Shown in pieces: positions 44,184-55,085 of a DNA stretch of 64,000 nt (within the stretch, counting starts at the first letter, position 1; each line of letters begins with the position of its first letter). The stretch comes from Adiantum capillus-veneris. Taxonomy: Eukaryota > Streptophyta > Polypodiopsida > Polypodiales > Pteridaceae. The stretch is taken from positions 141,948,640 through 142,012,639 of the forward strand of contig CM043955.1 in NCBI GenBank assembly GCA_014529385.2, given 5' to 3'. The position numbers and the translations under genes are program-made. A model generated the notes under the pieces. It did not search any database and was not told the origin of the DNA. It saw only the letters and a list, made by a program, of their open reading frames with translations.

Positions 44184-46185
44184 TGAAAGCTGGTGTATGT
44201 ACAATGGGGATGGTGTTACCCATTTTCTTAGCATCTATATACATGTCTTTTTCCCTGAACTTAAAGGAGATTCTCCTTTCAGGAAATTTTACATCGGCAG
44301 CCAGGCGGTCAAACCATGGTGCCCCTAGGATTACATCCTCATGCTTGAGAGGAGAGATAAACAAGTCCTCTTTGTCCACATAGCCTTGGACATGAAGCCT
44401 CAATTTCCCAATTAAGGGAGTGACTGAAGCTTCTTGCCCCTTGAAGGCACTGTCTGCGGGTAGGACATCTCCCATCTCGTAGGATTGTATTCCTAGCTTG
44501 GTGGCCAACTCTATAGATATAAAATTGTGAGTAGAACCAGGGTCAAAGAGAATAAAAGAATCATGTTCTCTTACCTTTCCCCAAGCATGGCATAGAGGAG
44601 ATCCTTTGTGGTGAGTTTGGTGAGTCTCCTCCTCTTGGATTTCAACCAAGAAAGCTCTAGGAGGATCTTGGCGGTTGTTCTTTTGGGAACAAGCGCGGTG
44701 CGCATGCCCTTGTTCTCCGCACTTGAAACACCGGTTATCCTTACGATAACGCTCAAGCTCTTCAGGAGAGAGTTTATTCTTACCTTTGTAAACTCCCTTC
44801 TCTTTAGCTTTGTTGGAGTTGCCCTTAGGAGACTTTTGGACATTGTCCTTCCCCTTAGGCTCATTGGAACCCTTATTTTCCGGGCGCTTATTATTTCTTT
44901 TTGCCCCCGTTTGGAAATAGATTCGAGAGGCGACCATAGTGTGGTGTATTACCGCCGATATGGTACGTGGTCTTTGGGAGTTGACATACTCCGCCATTTC
45001 TTCGGTTAAGCCCACACAAAATTGTTGCTTTTGCTCTCCAAAATCCAACCTTTTGAAGACAGTGGCTTTGAGTTGTAGGTCCCAAAACTTGTCTACATAT
45101 TTGTGGATGGATTCATTGGGAGAGAGCTTTAAGCTTCGCCATTCGGTGAGTACTTTGTCTTTGGCATCGGTGGCCAAAAATTGCTTCATAATGGAAGCTC
45201 TTAAAGCCTTCCATGTTCCTGGAGCTTCACTGTTGGCTTGTAGGCTAGACCACCATTGTCTGGCGGACTTTTGAAAGTGCATAGCTACATGGCGTAGCTT
45301 AGAGGACTCCGTGAAGCCCTCATCTCCAAACGCCGCATCGAATTGTTGGATAAAGGCCAAGACTTTGTCCGTAGAACCAAAGGTACCATCATAGGTAAGG
45401 AAAGAGATTCTCTTCCCTCCCTCTTTGAATTTCTTCAACTTGGACGAGCTCTTCCATGCGGCATAGGATTTCCTATGGCCTCTTCTTTTTGATGGTTCAA
45501 AGGTTGCACCATCACTTTCTTCAGAAGGTGAAGAATTTGAAGAAGGTGGAGAAGAGGGTGACCTCTTTCTCGCCTTTTTCTTGTCTTGATCTTTGTCGTC
45601 TTCACCATAGCTTTCATAAGAGGAAGAGGATGAAGAAGATGGAGAAGAGGGTGTCCTCTTTCTCGCCTTTTTCTTCTCTTGCTTTTTATCATCCCTCTTT
45701 GAATTATGGCGTGGAGAAGAGTGTGATGGTCTTCTCCGCTTTGGTGGTGATGGAGAGCGTTTAGCCCGCCGTCTTCGTGGAGCCATCTCCGCCGAGGGGG
45801 CGGGAGACTCGCTTCTTTCTCGTTCCTTTGGTGGAGGCTCTTGAGTTCTCCTTTGGGAAGGAGATGCATCATCAAGAAGTAAATTCTTGAGCCCTTCATA
45901 TGGATTCTCTTCTTCTTCCCGAATCGGAGAGAGACCTCTTTTGGTAGTCTCACAAGGAGGCTTCCTAGGTGTTCTCTCGTCATGGTGATGAGCTTGGAGA
46001 ATCCCGTGAGCACGGAGCTGCCGTTGCACTTCACTTTGGAGAGATGGATTGCCCATGGCTTGTTGAAGCCTAGAAACAAGATAGTTAACAAGCATTGAAG
46101 CATCATTAGTATCTTGTTCATGAGCAAAATCAAAGTTATCAACATTAATTGCACTCTCTTTACTATTGTCAAGCCATTCTAACAA
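44173..46185 (-). CDS. Gag-protease polyprotein (Ty3 family), open frame of 670 codons
   Basis: Gag forms the particle and the protease would mature it. The N-terminus (residues 10-60) has NYLVSRLQQAMGNPSLQ. Residues 125-240 are an Arg/Ser/Pro-rich, SR-like stretch with a duplicated KKKARKR...SPSSP unit. The gag domain lies at about 255-405 (FQKSARQWWSSLQ, AEYVNSQRP). A CCHC zinc knuckle (CFKCGEQGHAHRAC) is at 486-499. Retropepsin follows, active site FDPGSTHNFIS at 547-557 and DVILGAPWF at 617-625. The frame is undamaged, unlike nearly all others in the window. It runs out just inside the LTR, where RT should have begun, because pol is deleted. The first Met is preceded by no strong signal, so the true start may be a few codons away. 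Confidence 0.85.
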   Translation of the reverse strand: MLEWLDNSKESAINVDNFDFAHEQDTNDASMLVNYLVSRLQQAMGNPSLQSEVQRQLRAHGILQAHHHDERTPRKPPCETTKRGLSPIREEEENPYEGLKNLLLDDASPSQRRTQEPPPKERERSESPAPSAEMAPRRRRAKRSPSPPKRRRPSHSSPRHNSKRDDKKQEKKKARKRTPSSPSSSSSSSYESYGEDDKDQDKKKARKRSPSSPPSSNSSPSEESDGATFEPSKRRGHRKSYAAWKSSSKLKKFKEGGKRISFLTYDGTFGSTDKVLAFIQQFDAAFGDEGFTESSKLRHVAMHFQKSARQWWSSLQANSEAPGTWKALRASIMKQFLATDAKDKVLTEWRSLKLSPNESIHKYVDKFWDLQLKATVFKRLDFGEQKQQFCVGLTEEMAEYVNSQRPRTISAVIHHTMVASRIYFQTGAKRNNKRPENKGSNEPKGKDNVQKSPKGNSNKAKEKGVYKGKNKLSPEELERYRKDNRCFKCGEQGHAHRACSQKNNRQDPPRAFLVEIQEEETHQTHHKGSPLCHAWGKVREHDSFILFDPGSTHNFISIELATKLGIQSYEMGDVLPADSAFKGQEASVTPLIGKLRLHVQGYVDKEDLFISPLKHEDVILGAPWFDRLAADVKFPERRISFKFREKDMYIDAKKMGNTIPIVHTPAFNLV

Positions 46186-46579
46186 CTTTTAGGTGTAACT
46201 TTTTAGGTGTACTTTGGCACTTCAAGCCCTAGTTGCTACTCCTCTTTACCCCTTTAGAAAAAGCACTCAAGCTACTGCACCCGCGGCTCGAATACCATTA
46301 ATTGCAAGGAATAGAAGAGAGGGTCTTTCGACACCAAAACAGCACCGGCTCCTGTCAAGATTCTAATAGCTCAATAGTGGTTAAGCCGTAGGCAAGCCCC
46401 GTAGGACTCCACTATTAAGACCATAGCTCTCGATGGTGATGCCCCGTTAACTGCACGAAGGCAGGCGCACTGCAAGGCTGAAAAATCCCTATTCTACTTA
46501 CTCACAGGCAATTAATAATACCAACCATTTGTAGCTAGCTTGAGGACCTCCCTTCTTGAGCAAGAAAAGAGAAACCTTG

Positions 46580-46593
46580 TGCTCTAATACCAA
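46580..46593 (-). other. Primer-binding site, initiator Met tRNA type
   Basis: Minus strand reads TGGTATTAGAGC beside the LTR end TGTTACA, one mismatch from the initiator Met tRNA complement. Confidence 0.75.
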
Positions 46594-48187
46594 TGTAACA
46601 ATTAATGGCCTAATAACTTATGTGTAGCAGAAATTAGCATGAACATAGTGGGCATTTCATTAGAGTAGATTCCTAATGAGAATTACAAGAGTGCTTGGGT
46701 GAAGAGAGCAACAAAAAGCATAACACCTGGTTAGATAGCATCGACAATACTTTCAAAAGAGAGAGAAATTAAGCTATTGACAACAGTTGAGGACCAGATT
46801 TTCATGGAGCCGGTCCCCCCTCCAAAAGGCTTTGTATTATGGTTTCTCCCATCAAGAGAGACATTGTACAATACAATTCTTTGTGTTCCTTCAAAACTAG
46901 CTAGTGCAATGAAGATGGAAACTTCGTGAACTAAGCAAAATACTTAACAAACACAACTTGAATTATCCCCGTTCTCAGACCCAAGACCTCACACACCTTC
47001 GAAGATGGTGAGAGCTAGTAGGGTATGAGAGTAGATTGAGAGGAAGAAGGAGTATCTTACGAGAAAGATGTACATCTCCTCACATAATCACTCATATGTA
47101 GCATAGCTTAGCTTAGTAATTAGCTTGGTAGAGGAGATGAGCATGCATTGAAGCTTGGCTCTTGGTTGGATTTGCATCCACATGCCAAAAGAGTGTTGAT
47201 GTAGGCTTCTATCTCACAAGCTTGGAGTAGGTGATGAGTTCTCCATTAAAGCTTGGGAAGAGATAGTCTTCTCTTTCTTCACACATGAGCTTGTGTGAGT
47301 GTGTGTGTGTGATAATGCCTTGCAAAAATCAGCCCTCTCTCTCTCTCTTGGGCGAGCCCTCTTGCTAATTGCTCTTGCTGAAGCCTCATTGGCCCTCCCC
47401 AAGTCAAGCCAATTACAATTAAGCAGCATAAGTGATAGCCTTCTGACATGTGTCCCCCTTTCCCCTTTTGTGAGAGCTTTAGGTAATTAAATAATTAAAC
47501 TAAACTCTCATTGGACCCCTTTGTCTCCTGGTCAATAGGAATCAGGCAAGCCATGGGGCTCCTGAATGCTCATTGGACTCCTTGGGAGACTGCCCAATAG
47601 TCTTCTAGGAGACTTGATTCTCATTGGTTTCTATTAAATGTTTTTTAAATTAATTAAACTAGATTTACTCTAGCTTAATTCTCATTGGTCCACTTCAAGG
47701 GTCATCCAATAGAAATTGGGCACACCTTGTGGGCATCTGGCCTAGGGAGCTGACATGTGTCCCTCATTCCCTTTGTGTAAAGGGAGCCTCTGTGTGTGTG
47801 TGTGTGTGGCTTTCTCTCTCATCCCCTACCTTTAGGGCTCGCCCCCTCCCATGTAGGGATGTGCAAAGACTTTTAGGGTACACACAAAGCATCCAATTTT
47901 TCCTAGGGTTGACCTTTGGACACAACCTTTGAATTTTGGAACCTTAGCATTTTGGAAGTCTTAATGGGCTGAACCTTAGGGTCTTTTTAGCCCATTGTTG
48001 CACATGGCTCTTTTGCAGATGGCCCCCCCTTTGGATCCCTATTTTCCCTCTTTTGGATCCCTACTGTGGCCGGTCTGCTAGCTTAACCAATATTCTAGCT
48101 TTTTCTCCCCTGGCACTTCCCCACATTAAATGATCAGTTTAATATGAGAAAATCATTTAGGAGAATTAGATATTGATTATTATGACA
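46594..48187 (-). repeat. 5' LTR of the gag-protease element
   Basis: About 1.59 kb, minus strand TGTGTCATAA...TTGTTACA. It contains GT and CT microsatellites and G/C-rich runs. The related LTR of element D lies at 48816-50271. Confidence 0.8.
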
Positions 48188-48422
48188 CATCTAGTGCGAT
48201 GCATCAGGTTTTCCATGTTCCCGAGGGAATCTGAGCACAATGTATATGATATATCAAATGGCATATTTGAGAAAATCTATAACAGCATGCCACCAGAGGA
48301 GAACTTGTAAGATTTATCTCTGTAAATTTGAATTGAGGACTTGGCCAACACTTTTTTTTTTTACTATTTAAAAGGAGGCAGTGAACTATATTAAGAGAGT
48401 CAGGAAGGATTTTACTAAAGCT

Positions 48423-48443
48423 GGGGGGGGGGGGGGGGGGGGG
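48423..48443. repeat. Poly-G tract
   Basis: Twenty-one uninterrupted G. Confidence 0.95.
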
Positions 48444-48534
48444 AATCACCTGACTACTTCCCTCTAAAATTATAGATAATCACCCGTGTTGAATAGCTAG
48501 AACTTTTCATAGTAGAGTGATAAAAGACGTCTTT

Positions 48535-48810
48535 TAAAACACTTGCAAGCACTTCTGAGCACTTGACTAGTTGACCAGCACTTTACCAGCCCCTTGAACC
48601 ACTTTACTAGCCCCCTGAAACACTTAAAAGTACTTATGAGCACTTTACCAGCCCCTTGAACCACTTGACCATCTCGTTGAACCACTTAGGACAACCTGAC
48701 CAACACTTTTAAGCACTTTATACTACTTGACAAGCACTATGAACCACTTGACCACCCCTTGAACCACTTGGCTAGCACTTTATACCACTTGAAAAGCACT
48801 TTGAACCACC
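48535..48810. repeat. Degenerate GCACTT/ACCACTT repeat
   Basis: AGCACTT, ACCACTTGA and CCAGCACTTTA recur every 10-20 bp. On the minus strand the words are AAGTGCT, the same theme as the 41.6-42.6 kb array in opposite orientation. Confidence 0.85.
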
Positions 48811-48815
48811 TAACC

Positions 48816-49559
48816 TGTAATAGAAATGGCCTATGAACTTTGAGAATAGCGGAATTCAGAGAATTAGAGTGAGTATTTTTGTGAGATTACTTTGAGAACA
48901 TAAAGGGTGAACTTAATTGATGGTAACAACATGAACATAGTACTTAATTAACTTGGTATGAACAATACTTTTGCAAGAGAGAGAGTATTAGAGAACATGA
49001 CAATAGTTGAGGACAGGGTTTACTTGGAGCCGCGGTCCCCCCTCCAAAAGGCATTTGTATTTATAGATTCTCCCATCCAGAGAGACTTGTTACAATATAA
49101 TCTTTGTGTTCCTTGTGACCTTGGTGATGCTATGAAGATGGAAAGCTTCATGCATCACGAGCTTAACATAAACTTTGCAAAAATCATTAACTATCCCAAG
49201 CCTAAGTCGCAAGGCCTCAAACACATTCGAAGGTGGAAAGAGCTAGCGGGGAATGAGGGTAGGGAAGAAGAAGAAGAATCATCTATAGGAGAAAGAAATA
49301 GTTCCTCACTTATCATCACTCTTCTTGCTTAGCATAGCATAATAGCATAGTAATGAAGATGAAGAATATGACAAGCTTAAGCATTGAAGCATGACTCTTG
49401 GTTGGATTTGCATTCCATAGCCAAGAGTGTTGATGTAGGCTCTCCACTTCTCAATAAGCTTGGAGAAGGAGATGTAGCTCTTGCACTTTGCACTCCGCAC
49501 AATGACAGAATGTGTGTGTGTGTGTGTGGGAGAGTATACGCCCCTCTCATGCTTGGTCC

Positions 49560-49599
<40 letters not shown>

Positions 49600-50271
49600 T
49601 TATTTTATTATTTCATTTGGACATGTGTCCTCTTTTTCCTCTTTGAGATAAAGAACTTAATTATTTATTTGTATATATCTAAATTCTCATTAGAGCCCTT
49701 TAAAACCTATCCAATAGAATCCAAGAACATCATGAGGGCCACATGTTGAGGATCATTTGAACATGTGTCTTTTATGCTTATTAAGTCATTTGGTTGAATT
49801 GAATACTACAATGACTTAGTAAATCAAGCATGAAAACTTTGATGCCTCTTGAGAGTTGTCTTTGAATTAAATACTTCAAGAACCTTAGTCATTTAAGCAT
49901 GTGAGAAACACCTCAAGATTTTGAGTAAGACTCCCACTAACACTTAGCAAGCCAACAAGCACCTCATCCTTGGGTAGGATTCCCACCTGAAGGTTAGCCC
50001 TAGCTTGCCTAAGGTCAAAGGACTTTTGAACACTAACTTTTGGAGGTGTTTAATGAAGCTAACCCTAAGGTATTTAAGCTCCATTTGGTGGCATTGTTCT
50101 TTAACATACCATCTCTCATTTGGACCCCTTTTAACCTTCGCCCCGTGTTGAGACAGATCCATAAGCACAGGTCTATATTCTAATGCTTGTTCCTATTTAT
50201 TCTCCCACATTAAATGATCAGTTTAATGTGAGAAAATCATTTGTCTTGGTTAGATATTAGATATTATGACA
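48816..50271 (-). repeat. LTR of the element D family (probable 3' LTR)
   Basis: 1456 bp, minus strand TGTCATAATATC...TCTATTACA. Homologous in part to the LTR at 46594-48187. TAACC stands on both sides, so a solo LTR cannot be excluded, but the end of the element D coding follows on the right, favouring a 3' LTR. Confidence 0.75.
49561..49597. repeat. (CT)n microsatellite within the element D LTR
   Basis: About 18 CT units. Confidence 0.95.
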
Positions 50272-50639
50272 TAACCTCTCTCTTGAAATCATAGTCGTCC
50301 TCGACTATGAGGTAGAAGAGATAAAATCTTAGTCATTAGTTTACGTTTCTTAGCAGGTAGAGGATACCTTTTCACCCTACGACATCATTCCAGAATGGAT
50401 GACTAGTCCATTTGGTGCTTGGGAGACATAGTTGCCACAAGCATGTCTACTCTTTAGTCCATATCATACTCCCAAATTAGAGTGACAAATTCTACTTGGT
50501 GTTTGAGTGACGTCGTCATCACAAACATGATTCTACGCATGTATACTATTTAAGTTTAGGTTTTTGTCTTATAAGACAAAAACATTGTCCATTTAGAAAG
50601 CATTTACATTTGCTTACTCTAGTGCATCATTGTAAGCAT
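50272..50639 (-). other. 3' untranslated end and polypurine tract of element D
   Basis: Stops in all frames. Minus strand ends with AAGAGAGAGG just before the LTR, a purine tract. Contains the small inverted repeat CATAGTCGTCC/GGACGACTATG context typical of a 3' end, nothing else. Confidence 0.5.
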
Positions 50640-50728
50640 TGACAAGGTTCATACTATCCTTAAGATGTATTCCTTGCATCCATCTAGCATCTTCAAATGG
50701 ATAATTTTTGAACTTAATAAAATACCGT
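50640..50728 (-). pseudogene. C-terminal half of the element D chromodomain, split by element B
   Basis: Minus strand reads RYFIKFKNYPFEDARWMQ, the second half of a chromodomain, and is cut exactly at the ACCGT that starts the element B insertion. Its first half (KVLRHGKII) lies at 59070-59100 on the far side, in the same frame once B and one ACCGT copy are disregarded. One stop codon lies at the seam. Confidence 0.85.
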
Positions 50729-51638
50729 TGTCAGGAGTTTTTTGGAGCAAGGAATTGCGCATATGTACATACACATGCATGGTGCATCGAATAAAGGATT
50801 TCCCAATTTCCATAGCCAGGTGGTTACGTGGGGCCCACGTGTGTACAGGTAGGACAAGGTGTATATAGTGCAGCGATTTTCACTGTTACCAGTACCAGTG
50901 TGTTTTTTCTACAATAAGGAGGAGTTGGTAGCGCGTAAAACTTCTCGAGGAAGCTATCCGCGGGCCGACAACATGAGGTAAGCAGGTGCGTCAGATGGCA
51001 TCTAGTGGCGTTAGGACGTCGAATGGGGTCAGTCTTGCACGCAGAGAAGTACGGACACGACGTGGGTGTTTTCTTGTGATACTTATGCAGAAAGGTCATC
51101 ATGAGGACCACTTTTTGGGGCTACTTCACGTGGTTGCGGGATGCATTATTGGGAAAAATTGAGTGCCAGGTGTGCAGATGATGCAAAAAGGTGACAACTA
51201 TGCACTGTGAGGTCAGTTTTTGGCCTGTTCGGGGTCCGTTTGAGGTCATCTAAAAGGCCAAGGGTGCCCAACTAATAAAGCTAAGTGTGGAAACTGAAAA
51301 AAAAGAGAGAAGACCAGAAAAAACGTGGAAAAGAGAGGAGGAACAGTCGCAGGTGTGTTTTTGGGTTTTTGGAGCATGTTTTGGCCATAAACTGCTCATC
51401 CGAGGTCGGATTTGAGCACTTTGGCATTGTAGACTAGGGTTTTGGGCCGTTCCGGACGCGATGGTGCTGTCCATTTTGCCAAATTACTCACTCTTTTTTT
51501 TTTCTATTTTTGTTGTGTAAGTTTCTCCTATGAGCGAAGTTTCGGCTCCAGTTTGTGATTGTATCTGGCTTAGTTTACCCATATTGTGTGAGCTATTTGC
51601 CCCATTGGTGTTGGCCCAAGCTCATTTGTATCTAAACA
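50729..51638 (+). repeat. 5' LTR of element B, lacking its last 237 bp
   Basis: Matches 57969-58827 of the 3' LTR, differing by a stretch of about 55 bp near 51470-51520 that the 3' copy lacks. The U5-side end is replaced by foreign DNA, so no primer site remains. Confidence 0.9.
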
Positions 51639-51642
51639 CCTG

Positions 51643-52207
51643 GCAACCACCAAAGATCCCTTTGAGATCTTCCATCGTTTATTTCCGAATGCAATGTTGT
51701 GACCTTCATCGTCCAATTGTCCTGTAGAGATCAATTTTTTGCGAAGAGAAGGAACATGCCTAACATCTTTAAGCTTCCATTCATTTCCGTTAGCAGTTTT
51801 GACAGAAACTGTACCTTTGCCGACAATCTCACAAGCTTCATCATCTCCCAAGTATACATACCCAAAATTACCTTTGGTGTAGTCTTGGAAATGTTGCTTG
51901 TGTGGTGTCGCATGGAATGAAGCCCCGGAATCTACTATCCAGGAATTAGACACATTGTCTAATGAGAGAATTAGAGCATCTTGCTCTACTTTATCTACCA
52001 CATTGGCCTCCGATGTTGGCTTGTTGTCTTGAGACTCTGTCTCCTTCTTCTTCTTGGACCAGCAATCCTTCTTGACGTGGCCCTTCTTGCCGCAGTTTCA
52101 ACATTCAAGAACTGACTTTGTGCGTGACTTGCTCCGCCTTGAGCGATCACGACCCTTTTGGTTTTTGAACCTCTCCTTAAGCCTTCCTCTTGTTTCCACT
52201 GATAGTG
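51643..52207 (-). pseudogene. Copia gag-end and protease fragment, fused to the gene upstream
   Basis: In minus orientation: the basic block RGRLKERFKNQKGRDRSRRS; a CCHC knuckle (C at the start, then NCGKKGHVKKDC) whose Trp codon is a TGA stop; the copia protease IVDSGASFHATPH; and the pre-integrase region WKLKDVRHVPSLRKKLISTG. It breaks off at KGSLVVA against the LTR of element B. The only obstacle in about 180 codons is that one stop. The copia integrase and RT are absent. At about 52207 the frame runs without a break from the foreign gene's third exon into this block. It is close to the copia gag at 40 kb. Confidence 0.85.
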
Positions 52208-54492
52208 CAGCTTTGCATAACTCCTTCCAAAGCTCCCAAAGGTTACCTGCCTGCTGGTTGGAGCTGCTTTGAGTATCATATCGACTTGGCTTTCCTTGGG
52301 AAACTTTCTTCAAAAAGTGTTTAGCTTTTTGTCCACTCATTGACACTTGTTGAGCAATTTCATGGGCCTCCCCTGTGTTCTTTGCAGCAACTATAGACAC
52401 ATTTCCACCATGACAGCCAATGGAATTCAAGAGTACCTCCACTCTTTCGATCGCTTCCTGGGACTTTTCCAACGGTTTCATTGTGAAAGCATAGTCAATG
52501 TGGAGCTTCAATAGCCTATCAAAAATACGCATGAATGCGTGTAATGTACAAAAATATACATTCGATAGAGGAAATCGAAAGATTGGATTCCAAGTGTGGT
52601 CCTTTTGATCACGGTCTGGGGCATTGAGCATGGGACATCTCAGAATAGACGCTTCCCATTCTCTACCTTCATCTCCGACATCATGACAATCTAACCCTTG
52701 TTCTCCATGCCCTTGCCATGGAAGCATGTAACTGGCCTTTGCAGTGCTCTTATGTGATTTTTGTCCATTAGGTTTGTACCCTCGAGTGCAAAATGGACAA
52801 GGCATGAGAGAAGAAGCCCCTTGTTTGCAGCCAAGCAAACACTTTATGGTCTTCAAATCCCCACCTAAGTGCCACTCCACATCATAACTACCAAAGCCCT
52901 CAATCTCCAACTTCTGACCTGCAATTTCGGAGTGTATTACTTATGTGATCCATGGAGTTCTCTCAAAAATCCACGAAAGTACTCCATTGGTCTCTTTGGG
53001 TACCTCAATAGCACCCAACCACCAAATGTCTTTCTCTGATTACACGCTAAAAGATAGGGTGGGATATGGCTCGACTGAATCCCTTCGCTTGGTTTGCAGA
53101 AGGGCCTCGTTCATTAGAGTGACACTTAGCCTCTCTAACCTTCATCCTTTCACTATTTGACACTCATCGAGTTTCAACACAAAAGCGACTTTTGTGCCAA
53201 GCACTACAAAATAAATAGTGCTAAGACCTTAAACTTCAGCTTCTATGAAAAGAATAATACTAAAGAAAAAAGTAAAGTGTGTCACCTTCTTCAGGTAACT
53301 CGTAAAATCTAAGCATGGCTTCTTGAAGCCTTCTAAGATCCACGAAAATATTGTTCCACATTGTGTAAGGAAAGCCCTTATTCGAAGGTCTTATGGATTC
53401 TTTCTTACCTTTTCCCCTTGTCTTTGTTGCGCACGAAGCATAAAGGGAAGTTGGCATTGTGTCCTCAATGTGTAGGTATGTCCCAATGCGGGAGAACACA
53501 TCTTCGTTTGTGGCCTTCTTTGCGAGCTTGACCTTGTGAGGAATGGGAAATAGGTGTTCCACAATGCCATGTTCTTTGAGGGCATCCTTTAGGAGTTGAA
53601 AAATAGCCTGATAGGCTTTGGTGCTGATTCCAGCCTCATCACAAGCTTGTTGAACGTCATCATCATTAACCACATTTCTTAATTTACGCATAAGGTCCTT
53701 GGTGACTGCATCCTTAATGTGCTTACCTCCAGGTGATTGTAAGATAGAAATAACGTCCTCGGTATTGAGACAACTAGTGAGAAGGTTGACTCGATTATCT
53801 TGGCTTGTTCCACCGCATGCCTCCTGGATGAAGTTTCTAGCAACAAATAAACATAAATGTTAGAAAATAGTGTGAAGTAAGAATGCAGCATGCAAGTAAA
53901 GACCAAATCACCTTGTGGCTGTAACTCGTCGTTTGCGTGCTCCTCCGGAATGTGCAAGAGTTTCAATGGATGAATACGGGCATTTGCGTTCCCTGGCACC
54001 AAGAGGTGTTTCTTTCAAGTATGTGATGGTGTTGGTAAGCTTCTGGATGTGGGACTCCTTTTCTTGCATTTGTTGTTCAAGACTTTTAACTACCCTCTCT
54101 GAAGAGGAAACACTCTCTTGTAATGCCGTCGTCTTGAGGTGAAGAGCTTGACATTCGTGCATCCACATATGCAAAGAAGCACCTGCACCCATACACAGCC
54201 GCTTGCAATAGCCTAACAAGCCTGCTTCTCCCCTCCCAAGAAATTGAAGAAATGTGGAAAGGCTATTAAACGGTGGATGGAAGCGGCTTATAGGATCGTA
54301 AGGGTACAAATGGCCATCCACCCAAATGTCAACATTGGTCTCACAAGCGGTGCGACGTTCTTGTGATGACCTTTGATCACCTTCACTAGTGGTCTTCGGT
54401 GCAAATGCCGTGGGTAAGCGAATATGTATGCTTTTGGTGTGCGGAGTACGTGGTGGTGGAAGCAAACCATTTGTGATGTCCGTGAGCACCAT
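52098..54492 (-). CDS. Captured three-exon gene of an uncharacterised family, last exon chimeric
   Basis: Function unknown. Start ATG at 54492-54490. Exons 54492-53912, 53836-53286 and 52918-52098 have GT-AG introns of 75 and 367 bp, and phases agree at both joints, so the frame stays open to the TGA at 52098. Exon 1 ends in a coiled-coil-like stretch (SSSERVVKSLEQQMQEKE). Exon 2 is basic, with DDVQQACDEAG and LFPIPHKVKLAKKA. Exon 3 has YDVEWHLGGDLKTIKCLLGC, then MPCPFC and FCTLHAFMRIFDRLL, resembling the C-x2-C segment and the following His-Leu block seen in some uncharacterised transposon-linked proteins (recollection). From about 52207 it is copia sequence in frame. The promoter side is a purine tract at 54520-54680. 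It lies antisense within element B. Confidence 0.6.
52919..53285 (-). other. Predicted intron 2 of the captured gene
   Basis: Donor GAAGAAG/GTGACAC and acceptor AAATTGCAG/GTCAGAAG on the minus strand, phase 1 on both sides. 367 bp. Confidence 0.65.
53837..53911 (-). other. Predicted intron 1 of the captured gene
   Basis: Donor ACAAG/GTGATTTG and acceptor TTGTTGCTAG/AAACTTC on the minus strand; joining gives an uninterrupted frame. 75 bp, a typical short plant intron. Confidence 0.7.
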
Positions 54493-54519
54493 GGAAGCTA
54501 TTGCGTGAGGAAGCAAATG

Positions 54520-54680
54520 ATGAAAAGATAGAGGGGGAAGGGTAGAGAGGCCGAGCAGGATGGGAGGAGAGAAGGAGGGAGGGAGGGGAGGGAGAGATTG
54601 GGGAGGAGGAGGAAGGTAGGGGCAGAGAGGGAGAGGGAGAGAGGAGGGAGGAGGAAGGAGGGAGGAGGATGAGAGAACAA
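54520..54680. repeat. Long purine tract (GGA/GAG-rich)
   Basis: Almost pure purine on + for about 150 bp, thus a CT-rich leader just upstream of the captured gene on the minus strand. Confidence 0.85.
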
Positions 54681-54699
54681 AATGTTTATTACTTTTTGC

Positions 54700-55085
54700 G
54701 GGAAAAGATTTTTGAAAAAATGGACTTTCTAAGCTTGTGGGTTAAAAAATGGGTCAAAAAATGATTTTTGGATATGTAAAAATAAGTAAAAATAAATTTT
54801 TTTTTAAAAAAAAAATAAATTTTTGGATTTTTGGATTTTAAGTAAAAAATAAATAAAAATAAATTTTTTTAAAAAAAAAGTCAAATTTTGACTCTTTTTG
54901 ACCCACGGAATTGCTGATGTGGACACACCCCTATGATTCCTTCACTTTAAAAAAAGCTAGAGAGAGAAAGCAACCTTTTAGGTCCACATCCTACATTTGT
55001 CTAAAAAAAAGTCTAGAAAAGCCTACTCAAAACTACCTTCTTCAATGCCCTTGTCCCCTAAACCCCACACAACATTAGCCTTAAT
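54700..55085. other. A/T-rich spacer ending at the foreign block junction
   Basis: Alternating A and T runs to about 54900, then mixed sequence. Pol coding of element B resumes at about 55085. No terminal inverted repeat found at either edge of the block. Confidence 0.5.

Larger units (their letters stand above)
43131..48187 (-). mobile_element. Minus-strand Ty3-type element with gag-protease but no pol
   Basis: Right LTR, primer site, a 670-codon gag-protease frame, then directly a partial left LTR. RT, RNase H and integrase are deleted. The same family, with pol, is element D (48.8-64 kb). Confidence 0.85.

Noticed and set aside
53195-53220. CACTACAAAA...TAGTG word, like a CACTA transposon end
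   Set aside because: Lies inside an intron of the captured gene with no second terminus or 3-bp duplication.
54498-54680. 60-codon Pro/Leu/Ser minus-strand frame upstream of the captured gene
   Set aside because: Translation of the purine tract; more likely leader sequence.
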